NCBI GenBank assembly: GCA_944375905.1
Contig: CALWAS010000013.1
Location: forward strand, 1 to 47,397
Length of the DNA: 47,397 nt
Direction of reading: 5' to 3'
Source: an uncultured Bacilli bacterium
Lineage (GTDB): Bacteria; Bacillota_I; Bacilli_A; RFN20; CAG-826
Below the pieces are notes generated by a model. It saw only the letters and a list, made by a program, of their open reading frames with translations. It had not been told where the DNA came from and ran no database searches. Both the position numbers and the translations under genes were made by a program. Positions 15,291 to 22,722 of the stretch are shown here, one piece after another (position 1 is the stretch's first letter; each line of letters starts with the position of its first letter).

Positions 15291-17405
15291 ATGAAAAAGA
15301 CAAAGCCGATAACTGAACTGAGAGATACGGGAAAATTGGAAGAAGACCTCTCCCTTAACAATGGAACGCTTGCTATTACGAAAAACGGAAAGGTCCGTTT
15401 TCATGTCCTTTCGCCAGAAGCCTATGAGGAATTTCAGAACAAGGACCAAACGAGGGGCTTTGAAGAAAGGATAGAGCCGCTTCCTTCGGGCGGCGGTAAA
15501 AGCGATTGTCTCGGCTTTGTTCGTATGGCGGCAGCCACTCCTTTCGTAAACTTGGGAGCTCCGGAAAAAAACGCTGAGAATATAGTCAACGAAATTAGAA
15601 AGGCACACGAGCAAGGCGTTTCCGTCTTAGCCCTTCCAGAACTTTGCCTGACCGGTTATACGTGTGGCGACCTTTTCCTTGATGACGAGCTTCTTCACTC
15701 GTGCGACATTGCCATAGCGAAGATACTAGACGAGACGCGGGAGCTTCCGATTCTATTCGTTTTCGGCGCTCCGTTTCGGCCTGTTTCCCGTCTTTATAAC
15801 TGCGGCTTTGTGTGCTTGAAAGGGAAGATACTGGGAATCGTCCCGAAAGCCCATCTTCCTAACTATTCCGAATTCTACGAAGAGAGGCATTTTGCTATCG
15901 CCCCCGAAAACAATGTTTTGGTTTCCTATCTAGGACAAGAGACTACATTCGGGCGAAAGCAGGTCTTCGTCGATTCGTCTTATCCGCGATTGAAGATCGG
16001 GGTCGAGCTCTGCGAGGACCTTTGGGTCCCTTCATCCCCTTCTTCCATCCTTGCCTTGCATGGTGCATCCGTCATTCTCAATCTTTCTTCCTCGAACGAG
16101 ATCGTTGGGAAGGCCGATTACAGAAGAAGGCTTGTTTCCATGGCATCGGCCAAGGAAGCAGCTGCTTATGTCTATGCCGATTCTGGCGATGGCGAAAGCA
16201 CTTCCGATTTGGTTTTTGCCGGGCACAACATTATTGCTGAAAACGGAAGAATCATCGCTGAAAGCCGTCTATTTTCCATGAAATCGGCCGTTGCAGACAT
16301 CGATTTGGAACTTCTCTCGGCCGAGAGAAAAAGAATGAATTCCTTCGTACCTACGGGAGAGGAATTTCATTATGTCCCATTTGATCTTGAGCTTCGGCTC
16401 CCTTCGAATCTTCTTAGGAAATATGGCCAGTCGCCGTTCATTCCCGAGGGCGAGATGGATTTCGAGAGAGTCAATGCGATTCTCGACATGCAGGCGGAGG
16501 GTTTGAAGAACCGGCTTAGGGCCATACATTGCACAAAAGCCGTAATTGGTTTGTCGGGAGGGTTAGACTCAACGCTTGCCCTCCTTGTTGCCCATCGGGC
16601 ATTCAAACTGGCCGGGCTCGATCCTAAAGGGCTTTTGGCTATCACCCTACCTTGTTTTGGAACGAGTAGCCGGACCCATGACAACGCTGTCAAACTCGCC
16701 AAGTCGCTTGGCGTTTCGTTTAGGGAAATCAACATTGCCCGCAGCGTGGAATCCCATCTTAAGGACATCGGGCACGGATCTAGCTTGAATGTGGCTTTCG
16801 AAAACGCCCAAGCTCGCGAAAGGACGCAGGTGCTCATGGACATTGCAAACGATATCGGGGCAATCATGGTAGGCACCGGGGATCTTTCCGAGCTTTGTCT
16901 TGGCTGGTGTACCTACAATGGGGATCACATGTCAATGTATGGCGTCAATGCATCAATACCGAAAACCCTAGTACGTTACCTCGTAAAGGGCTATTCCATG
17001 ATGCACAAAGAATGCTCAGAGGCGCTCGACGACATTCTAGACACGCCTATTTCGCCCGAATTGCTCCCAACAGACAGCAATGGACAGATTGCCCAAAAGA
17101 CGGAGGACAAAATCGGGCCTTACGATCTCCACGATTTCTTCATTTTCTACTATCTCCGATACCGTTTCCGCCCGGCAAAGCTTTATCTCATTGCCTGCCT
17201 GGCCTTCGAAGGGCGCTTCGACAAAGCCACGATCAAGAAATGGCTTGTCGCTTTCTTCCGAAGGTATTTCGCGAACCAATTCAAACGCAACTGCCTTCCA
17301 GACGGAGCGAAGGTGGGGACGGTGGCGATCTCCCCACGTGGCGATTTGAGACTTCCTAGCGACGTCGATGCCGATTCTTATTTAAGAGAAGCGGAAAGTC
17401 TATAG
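15291..17405 (+). CDS. nadE: Glutamine-dependent NAD+ synthetase with N-terminal Phd/YefM-like domain
   Basis: 704-aa enzyme that amidates deamido-NAD to NAD+ using glutamine. Residues about 75-345 are the nitrilase-type glutaminase with the Glu117-Lys186-Cys241 triad (LPELCLTGY, VPKAHLPNY, GVELCEDLW). Residues about 395-690 are the synthetase with the ATP pyrophosphatase loop LSGGLDS (422-427). The first 50 residues are not part of NadE: ITELRDTGKLEEDL, AITKNGKVRFHVL and SPEAYEEF match the Phd/YefM antitoxin pattern. A 20-residue linker joins them. There is no Shine-Dalgarno. No toxin gene is adjacent; a GtrA-like gene follows 33 nt downstream. Confidence 0.95.
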   Translation: MKKTKPITELRDTGKLEEDLSLNNGTLAITKNGKVRFHVLSPEAYEEFQNKDQTRGFEERIEPLPSGGGKSDCLGFVRMAAATPFVNLGAPEKNAENIVNEIRKAHEQGVSVLALPELCLTGYTCGDLFLDDELLHSCDIAIAKILDETRELPILFVFGAPFRPVSRLYNCGFVCLKGKILGIVPKAHLPNYSEFYEERHFAIAPENNVLVSYLGQETTFGRKQVFVDSSYPRLKIGVELCEDLWVPSSPSSILALHGASVILNLSSSNEIVGKADYRRRLVSMASAKEAAAYVYADSGDGESTSDLVFAGHNIIAENGRIIAESRLFSMKSAVADIDLELLSAERKRMNSFVPTGEEFHYVPFDLELRLPSNLLRKYGQSPFIPEGEMDFERVNAILDMQAEGLKNRLRAIHCTKAVIGLSGGLDSTLALLVAHRAFKLAGLDPKGLLAITLPCFGTSSRTHDNAVKLAKSLGVSFREINIARSVESHLKDIGHGSSLNVAFENAQARERTQVLMDIANDIGAIMVGTGDLSELCLGWCTYNGDHMSMYGVNASIPKTLVRYLVKGYSMMHKECSEALDDILDTPISPELLPTDSNGQIAQKTEDKIGPYDLHDFFIFYYLRYRFRPAKLYLIACLAFEGRFDKATIKKWLVAFFRRYFANQFKRNCLPDGAKVGTVAISPRGDLRLPSDVDADSYLREAESL

Positions 17406-17438
17406 GTAACTCCGGTCCGAAATGCTACCATAGGCACC

Positions 17439-18242
17439 ATGAAAGACTCAGCTATCGTTGCCGAAACTTCGAAGGCCGCCAAAAAGGAGGCCAACCGGAA
17501 AAAGATATCCCGCGAACTTATCCGTTTTCTTATAACCGGAATCGTTTGCACGGTCATTGACTTTGCGATTTCCTATGTCGTCGTCCTTCTTTTGTCCACC
17601 AATCTTTCAACGATGGGCGATTGGGGCGGCTATCTCAGCTTCGCCATATCGGTGACTTGCGGATTCGTCATCTCGTGCCTCGTTAATTTCCTCCTATCGA
17701 GATTCTTTGTCTTCAAGAACGTCGACAAGAACATCGATACTGGTAAGGCGAGCGTCTTCTGGATTTATTTCTTCCTCGCTCTTGGCGGATGGCTTATCGG
17801 CCTCGGCGTCCAAGAGGCGGGGGCCTATCTCTGCAACTATCTCTGGAGCTTAAACATCAGCTTGGACATTTCGAAAGTAAGTTGGCTCGATTTGTTCAAC
17901 GAGGGCGGGCTGGCATTCTGGGCCTTCGTCGTAATCTTCGTAATCAAGACCTGCGTGACGCTCATCTACAATTACCTGACGAGGAAGCTCATTATCTTCA
18001 AGGCGCCCAAATCAGAGGACGACCCACTCGTCGCCGTGGCCTCGTCTTTCGAGGAAGCCAGGCCCCTTGAAAACCCGGACGACAAGCCCTGCACGAAAGA
18101 ATCGCTTCAGAAAATCGTCCACGAGGAACTTCTTTCCTACTACGGGAAGGGTCAGCTCATCATCAGCGAAGACGAAGCGCGGTGGATCATCGAGGACGAG
18201 CTCGACCGTTATTGGAAGAGCCATCCTTCCCGAAACCAATAG
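17439..18242 (+). CDS. GtrA-like family membrane protein
   Basis: 267-aa membrane protein with four predicted helices. LIRFLITGIVCTVIDFAIS, NFLLSRFFVFKN and YNYLTRKLIIFKAP are typical of the GtrA/DPMS family, whose members are associated with polyprenyl-linked sugar transfer or flipping for cell-surface polysaccharides. The protein is longer than the usual 120-150 aa: it has an inserted segment between helices and a charged C-terminal tail of about 75 residues. A weak -10-like TACCAT (17426-17431) lies 7 nt before the ATG and there is no strong RBS. The next gene starts directly after its stop codon. Confidence 0.85.
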   Translation: MKDSAIVAETSKAAKKEANRKKISRELIRFLITGIVCTVIDFAISYVVVLLLSTNLSTMGDWGGYLSFAISVTCGFVISCLVNFLLSRFFVFKNVDKNIDTGKASVFWIYFFLALGGWLIGLGVQEAGAYLCNYLWSLNISLDISKVSWLDLFNEGGLAFWAFVVIFVIKTCVTLIYNYLTRKLIIFKAPKSEDDPLVAVASSFEEARPLENPDDKPCTKESLQKIVHEELLSYYGKGQLIISEDEARWIIEDELDRYWKSHPSRNQ

Positions 18243-19400
18243 ATGGAAATAGGAATCGTCGGCGGTGGGGCTTCAGGGCTATTTGCCGCCCTTTTTCTTA
18301 GCAAAAACCGGCCCGATTGGAAGATTTCTGTTTTTGATAAAGAAGAAAGAATCGGTCGGAAGCTTTTTGCCACCGGCAATGGTCACTGCAACATCCTAGC
18401 AAAGGAGCTGGACGGGGAAAAATATTCCGACCCGGCATTTGCCTCCTCTCTCTTCAAGAACTTTCCCTTTGGCAAGCTCAAGGAAGCCTTGGAAGAAAAC
18501 GGGCTTTTCCTATCGGAACGGAAGGAAGGCATTTACCCCATTTCCTATAGCGCGTCGGTTTTTACAAATACGCTAATCGAAACGCTTAGAAAACGTCGAG
18601 TTGCCATTAAGCCGGCAACGCGGATTGAAGATTACGAGGCATCCGGCAATGGTGTCCGGATTTGCTTCTCAGACGGCAGCAGTCGTTCCCTCGACAGAGT
18701 TGTCATTGCAGTGGGCGGAAGGTCGTCTCCGCGCCTTGGAAGCGACGGTTCTTTCGCGCGCGTCATGGAAAAACACGGCTATGTCCTTTTCGACCCCGTG
18801 CCCGGGCTCACCCCAATCACCGTAAGCGAAGGCGGGCTTGGGCAATTAAAGGGGATTAGGCATGAGGCTCTCCTCTCCATCAATTCTCCTGCTTGCTCGT
18901 TTTTAGAAAGCGGTGAGGTGCTTTTCAAAAACGACGGGCTCAGCGGAATCGTCGTCTTCAATCTTTCGAGTTTTCTTTCATGGCACGATTTATGGGGGAA
19001 GGCTTTCCTTTCTCTCGACCTATTCCCCAATTTCAATCTTGGCTGGCTCGAAGCGGCTGTCCAAAGGGCCGAAACCGAAACCGGCCAAGGGATCTCATCT
19101 TTTCTTGAACGTCCGCTTGCCGATTACATTGGGAACGTTGCGAAAAGATCAGGCAAGAGCGAGGCCTTCGTCGCCAAGCACCTCATTTTCAATCCTAAGA
19201 AACCGTATGGCTGGGATGATTCTCAGGTAACCCATGGCGGAATTTCGCTAGATGACATCGACAAAAACTTTAATAGCAAGAAAGAACCAGGGGTATCGAT
19301 AATCGGGGAAGCCCTCAATCTTGACGGACCCTGCGGTGGTTACAACCTTTCGTTCTGCCTCGCCTCCGCCCTAGCGTTATCAAAGGCCGCGCGCCAATGA
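18243..19400 (+). CDS. NAD(P)/FAD-dependent oxidoreductase, HI0933/BaiN family
   Basis: 385-aa flavoprotein of the HI0933-like family. The N-terminal FAD-binding site is GIVGGGASGLFAALFLSKN, the family signature is GRKLFATGNGHCN, and the C-terminal motifs are THGGISL and GEALNLDGPCGGYNLSFCLASA. The family includes BaiN, proposed to act in bile acid metabolism, but most members have no proven substrate, so a specific role is not assigned. The ATG abuts the stop codon of the GtrA-like gene with no recognisable RBS, implying termination-reinitiation coupling within the nadE transcript. Confidence 0.92.
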   Translation: MEIGIVGGGASGLFAALFLSKNRPDWKISVFDKEERIGRKLFATGNGHCNILAKELDGEKYSDPAFASSLFKNFPFGKLKEALEENGLFLSERKEGIYPISYSASVFTNTLIETLRKRRVAIKPATRIEDYEASGNGVRICFSDGSSRSLDRVVIAVGGRSSPRLGSDGSFARVMEKHGYVLFDPVPGLTPITVSEGGLGQLKGIRHEALLSINSPACSFLESGEVLFKNDGLSGIVVFNLSSFLSWHDLWGKAFLSLDLFPNFNLGWLEAAVQRAETETGQGISSFLERPLADYIGNVAKRSGKSEAFVAKHLIFNPKKPYGWDDSQVTHGGISLDDIDKNFNSKKEPGVSIIGEALNLDGPCGGYNLSFCLASALALSKAARQ

Positions 19401-19454
19401 AGGCACGAAGCGAAAACGCGTTTTAAAAGGCTCGATTCAATCCCGATTTTTCGG

Positions 19455-19483
19455 TTGACTATCTTATAAAGATAGAATTTAAT
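19455..19483 (+). promoter_or_regulatory. Promoter with embedded inverted repeat (possible operator)
   Basis: -35 TTGACT (19455-19460), 17-nt spacer, -10 TTTAAT (19478-19483). The spacer region carries a perfect inverted repeat CTATCTT-ATA-AAGATAG at 19459-19475, placed where a repressor would block RNA polymerase. Confidence 0.6.
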
Positions 19484-19543
19484 AACAAGGACGCTCGGAC
19501 GCTCTTTTGAAGGTCCGGCGAATGGACTAATCGAGGTATCGCA

Positions 19544-20500
19544 ATGAAGTATTCGCAAACCGCTCGTTCCCTCAGCGTGATTTTCCACGGAATCATCGCC
19601 TTGGCATTCGGCTGCCTTGGACTTTACTTCGGATTCTTTGTAGTGCCGGAGTTCTTCAATCCCGTGGTCAAAGACCAATTTACCCTCTATCTTTTCACCG
19701 GCTCATACTTGCTCTACTTCGAACTCGCCGTGATCGGGTTATCGATGTTCCTCGTTTCCACTTACGGCCTTGTCAAGGGATGCCTTTCGATCACAAAGAA
19801 AAGCGACGAGGAACTGGTGAAGAGCTTCTCTGCCTTCATTAGCGAGGGATGGATCATCTCGATCTTCTTCCTCTTGCAGGGCGCGCTCCTTTTCGACCTT
19901 ACCACCCAGCGCGAATCGGGAAGCAACCCGGCATTCGTCGTCGTTGCTGGAATCATTCTTGCCATCATCTTCCTTATCGCCACCAACATCCCGATGGTCA
20001 AACTCTTCGACGGCAAGGACTCCTCCATTCTAGTTACGCGTCTAGCTTGGGGCTTCGGCACCACTTTGATCGTCATGGGCTTGATTGCCCTTTGCTCGCT
20101 TCCTGGCCTCTATGCCGCTAGCGCTACCGCGGCCGACGGCGACTATCAGCTCCAACTTTGGCTTTTGGTCCTGGCTGGCCTTGTTCCGGGCGGGCTTCTG
20201 ACCTTCCTCGGCTTCTATGCCCGGAAGACCGGCAAGAACACCGGCGTCGTTTCGACCGGCGTCATCGGCGCGAGCGGCCTTATCATTGGCGTTTGCATGC
20301 TCATCGTCGGCGTCCTTGAGGTCGTTGGCATAAGCGATGATGATAGCTTCCACACCTTATTGACGACGACCGGCAAGCCGGTTGGTTACGGCTATCCGGT
20401 TATGCTCATCATCCTTGGGGCCTTGGTTGCGATCGCTACTTTGGCCGTCGTGGCTTACTCGTTGAAGCCAAAGGCGGACAAAGTACAGACGAGAGCTTAA
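19544..20500 (+). CDS. Multi-pass membrane protein of unknown function
   Basis: 318-aa hydrophobic protein with about eight predicted helices (for example IIALAFGCLGLYFGFFVV, WIISIFFLLQGALLF, VVVAGIILAIIFLIA, LWLLVLAGLVPGGLLTFLG, MLIILGALVAIATLAVVAY) and a basic C-terminus. I do not recognise a family. GAGG lies 7 nt before the ATG at 19544. The gene is monocistronic, between its own promoter with an inverted repeat and a strong terminator, so it may be individually regulated. Confidence 0.85.
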   Translation: MKYSQTARSLSVIFHGIIALAFGCLGLYFGFFVVPEFFNPVVKDQFTLYLFTGSYLLYFELAVIGLSMFLVSTYGLVKGCLSITKKSDEELVKSFSAFISEGWIISIFFLLQGALLFDLTTQRESGSNPAFVVVAGIILAIIFLIATNIPMVKLFDGKDSSILVTRLAWGFGTTLIVMGLIALCSLPGLYAASATAADGDYQLQLWLLVLAGLVPGGLLTFLGFYARKTGKNTGVVSTGVIGASGLIIGVCMLIVGVLEVVGISDDDSFHTLLTTTGKPVGYGYPVMLIILGALVAIATLAVVAYSLKPKADKVQTRA

Positions 20501-20510
20501 ACGAAATTTA

Positions 20511-20545
20511 AAAAGCGCGGCCGTTCGGCTGCGCTTCTTTCTTAT
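20511..20545 (+). terminator. Intrinsic terminator
   Basis: 10-bp stem AAGCGCGGCC/GGCTGCGCTT (20513-20522 with 20527-20536, one G-U pair) around a GTTC loop, followed by CTTTCTTATTT. It separates the membrane protein gene from the convergent kinase gene and may also act on the minus strand. Confidence 0.85.
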
Positions 20546-20562
20546 TTGAAGGAAACCGGAAA

Positions 20563-21051
20563 CTACTTCTTGGTTTCCTGTCTATTCGCCCCAATGACTA
20601 TGTATTCGTCGTACATGGCAATCGTGTCTTCGTCCGGCAGTTCAAGCTCGTTCTCCATCTTTTCCATTGCGTAGTCGGGAACGACGCGATCGGATGAACG
20701 CATGGCGTTTTGCTTTTTGCAGGTTTCGTAGGGCAAATCGAAGAAGACGAGTATATGGCGGTCGAAGCCAGGCGTTTGCTCCCGGTAGTAGCGGCGGTAT
20801 TTGTTTTGAAGGTTTGTTGCGTCGGCTATGACAGTTACGTCGTCATAAAGCTTGCCGTATTCGTTAAGCCGCTCTAGATAGGTTTTCCAAACGAAGGCTT
20901 CGTCGCGGAAATCGTTTACCTTTCCAAAGCACTCGAGCCTAATTTCGTCGCTTGCGACGATGAAGGTGTGGGGGTGAGCTTTTTCGTATGCCCGAGCCCA
21001 AGTCGATTTGCCAGATCCTGGGAGCGCCGAAAGAAGAATCATTGTACGCAT
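20563..21051 (-). CDS. P-loop kinase, polynucleotide kinase-like
   Basis: 162-aa AAA_33/PNK-like ATP-binding protein. The Walker A is ALPGSGKSTWA near residues 9-19, followed by IVASDEIR, then VIADATNLQNKYRRYY, the usual layout of small zeta-toxin/T4 polynucleotide kinase-like kinases. The substrate is unknown; a nucleic acid end, nucleotide or small metabolite are all possible. There is no Shine-Dalgarno. A promoter-like GCGACA-N18-TAACAT (21084-21089 and 21060-21065, minus) ends 8 nt before the ATG. It is divergent from prs. Confidence 0.82.
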   Translation of the reverse strand: MRTMILLSALPGSGKSTWARAYEKAHPHTFIVASDEIRLECFGKVNDFRDEAFVWKTYLERLNEYGKLYDDVTVIADATNLQNKYRRYYREQTPGFDRHILVFFDLPYETCKKQNAMRSSDRVVPDYAMEKMENELELPDEDTIAMYDEYIVIGANRQETKK

Positions 21052-21138
21052 ACGGGCGTATGTTAATCCAAAGCCGACCCCCTTGTCGCGTTAATCTTGT
21101 TCGTTTCACTCAAGTGGGGGATTCTTTATAATCTAGGC

Positions 21139-22104
21139 ATGTCAAATCTCGATAACGTAACGTTGTTTTCCTTGACGGCCAACCGATCCCTTGCGCAGGA
21201 AGTTGCCGACATACTCAATATTCCGCTTTCCAAAAGCGAAGTAACGCATTTTGCCGATGGCGAAGTGCTTGCCCGCCCCCTTTCAAATGTCCGTGGCAAA
21301 ACCGTATACGTCGTCCAATCGACGGCCTCCCCGGTATCCGAACGACTGATGGAACTGCTGATTTTCATCGATGGGCTTAGAAACGCCAAGGCCAAGGAAA
21401 TCAATCTCGTAATTCCGTATTACGGCTTTTCCAGGCAGGACCGGGTCGCCCGCTCAGGTGAGCCGATTACGGCTAAGCTCGTGGCGAACCTTCTTGAGAC
21501 CGTTGGCGTCAATAGAATCATAACAATGGATCTCCACACCCCTCAGATCCAAGGATTCTTCTCTTGTCCGGTCGACGATCTCTCGCCGATTTGTCTCTTT
21601 GGCGAATACTATCGCAACCTTCTCTCCGAAAAGGGACTTCGCACGGAGGACTGCTGCGTCGTTAGTCCCGATCACGGATCGGCTCACCGCGCTCGCGACC
21701 TAGCCAGTGAAATTCCGAATTCGAACATGGCCATCATCGACAAGAGGCGTCCGGCTCCAAACGTCGCCGAAGTCATAAATGTCGTCGGCGAAGTCAAAGG
21801 GAAGCATTGCATCATCGTCGACGATATCATCGATACGGCCGGAACCGTTTTGGCTAGCGCTTCCGCCCTTTATGAAAAAGGTGCCAAAAGCGTCTACATT
21901 GGCGGAACCCACGGCGTTTTCTCCCAAAATGCGCTCCAGAAGCTTCACGAAGGCCGGATTGACGACATCGTCGTGACAAATTCGATCGAGCGCACTTACC
22001 CGGACGATGTTTCGGTCATCTCGATTGCCCCGATGATCGCCGGTGTCATCAAAGCTACCGAAAATGGCGAGACCGTGCCAGATTCCTGGATGGCATTTTA
22101 TTGA
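21139..22104 (+). CDS. prs: Ribose-phosphate pyrophosphokinase (PRPP synthetase)
   Basis: 321-aa enzyme that converts ribose 5-phosphate and ATP to PRPP, the precursor for nucleotides, NAD, His and Trp. Class I motifs are present: FADGEV, PYYGFSRQDR, the catalytic DLHTPQIQGFF, and the PRPP-binding loop VDDIIDTAGT. The frame is open from 21097, but I start at the ATG at 21139, which gives the family N-terminus. A consensus -10 TATAAT (21127-21132) ends 6 nt before it and no Shine-Dalgarno is present, so the mRNA is probably leaderless. The -35 box of the next promoter overlaps its stop codon. Confidence 0.96.
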   Translation: MSNLDNVTLFSLTANRSLAQEVADILNIPLSKSEVTHFADGEVLARPLSNVRGKTVYVVQSTASPVSERLMELLIFIDGLRNAKAKEINLVIPYYGFSRQDRVARSGEPITAKLVANLLETVGVNRIITMDLHTPQIQGFFSCPVDDLSPICLFGEYYRNLLSEKGLRTEDCCVVSPDHGSAHRARDLASEIPNSNMAIIDKRRPAPNVAEVINVVGEVKGKHCIIVDDIIDTAGTVLASASALYEKGAKSVYIGGTHGVFSQNALQKLHEGRIDDIVVTNSIERTYPDDVSVISIAPMIAGVIKATENGETVPDSWMAFY

Positions 22105-22128
22105 TTATCTCCGCAGAAAGCGTATAGT
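22101..22128 (+). promoter_or_regulatory. Promoter of the queuosine salvage operon
   Basis: -35 TTGATT (22101-22106, overlapping the prs stop), 16-nt spacer, -10 TATAGT (22123-22128). Transcription would begin just before the riboswitch. Confidence 0.7.
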
Positions 22129-22137
22129 TTGCGCGCA

Positions 22138-22178
22138 AACGTGTTCCTCCTCTGAACCACGTATAAAAAACAAGGAGG
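22138..22178 (+). promoter_or_regulatory. preQ1 riboswitch (class I) controlling queT translation
   Basis: P1 stem ACGTG (22139-22143) with CACGT (22158-22162) encloses a C/U-rich loop. It is followed by the A-rich tail ATAAAAAACAAGGAGG, typical of preQ1-I aptamers. The loop CTCCT (22147-22151) can pair with AGGAG of the Shine-Dalgarno (22173-22177), forming the H-type pseudoknot. Binding of preQ1 would hide the ribosome binding site 7 nt before the queT ATG. The gene context (queT, tgt, queA, queH) fits exactly. Confidence 0.8.
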
Positions 22179-22185
22179 TCATAAA

Positions 22186-22689
22186 ATGACCGAAAACGCA
22201 ACGAAGAAAATAGCCGCCAACGCCGTTGTAGCGGCTCTTTATTTTGTCCTTTGCCTAGCCCTCGGCTCCCTTGCCTACGAGGCCATCCAATTTCGAATCG
22301 CGGAAGCTCTCATGCTTCTTTGCTTCTTCCGGAAGGACTTTACCTGGGGCCTTACCATCGGCTGCCTGCTGGCGAATCTTGTATCTCCGCTCGGTTGGCC
22401 CGACATCGTCTTCGGCACATTGGCAACCCTCCTTTCGTGCTTAGCCATTTCCTTTCTTTCGCCGTGCTTGCTTGTGGCCGCGCTCTATCCGGTCATATTC
22501 AATGCCCTGATCGTCGGGGGCGAACTCACTTTCCTCTTTGGCGATTTCTTCTACATCAACGCTCTTTACGTTGGAATCGGCGAACTCGTCGTCCTCGCTT
22601 GCGGCTATGCCTTGTTCATGCTGCTCATGCGCAATAAAGCCTTCATGAAGGCCCTCGCTCCCGAACGCCACCTCGGGGCGAAGTGGTGA
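22186..22689 (+). CDS. queT: QueT family queuosine-precursor transporter (ECF S component)
   Basis: 167-aa membrane protein with five to six helices. FRIAEALMLLCFF and ANLVSPLGWPDIVFGTLATL are hallmark QueT sequences. QueT is the substrate-binding component of an energy-coupling-factor transporter for queuosine precursors; the shared EcfAA'T module must be encoded elsewhere. An AAGGAGG Shine-Dalgarno lies inside the upstream preQ1 aptamer. It is first gene of the salvage operon, followed after 33 nt by tgt. A weak TAGAAT between queT and tgt could give a secondary start. Confidence 0.93.
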   Translation: MTENATKKIAANAVVAALYFVLCLALGSLAYEAIQFRIAEALMLLCFFRKDFTWGLTIGCLLANLVSPLGWPDIVFGTLATLLSCLAISFLSPCLLVAALYPVIFNALIVGGELTFLFGDFFYINALYVGIGELVVLACGYALFMLLMRNKAFMKALAPERHLGAKW

Positions 22690-22722
22690 AGTTCTCCGGC
22701 TGGTAATAGAATAAGGCCCGCT

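Noticed and set aside
15291-15440. A separate Phd/YefM antitoxin gene upstream of nadE
   Set aside because: The frame continues without a stop or a new RBS into NadE, and there is no toxin gene, so a fusion is the simpler reading.
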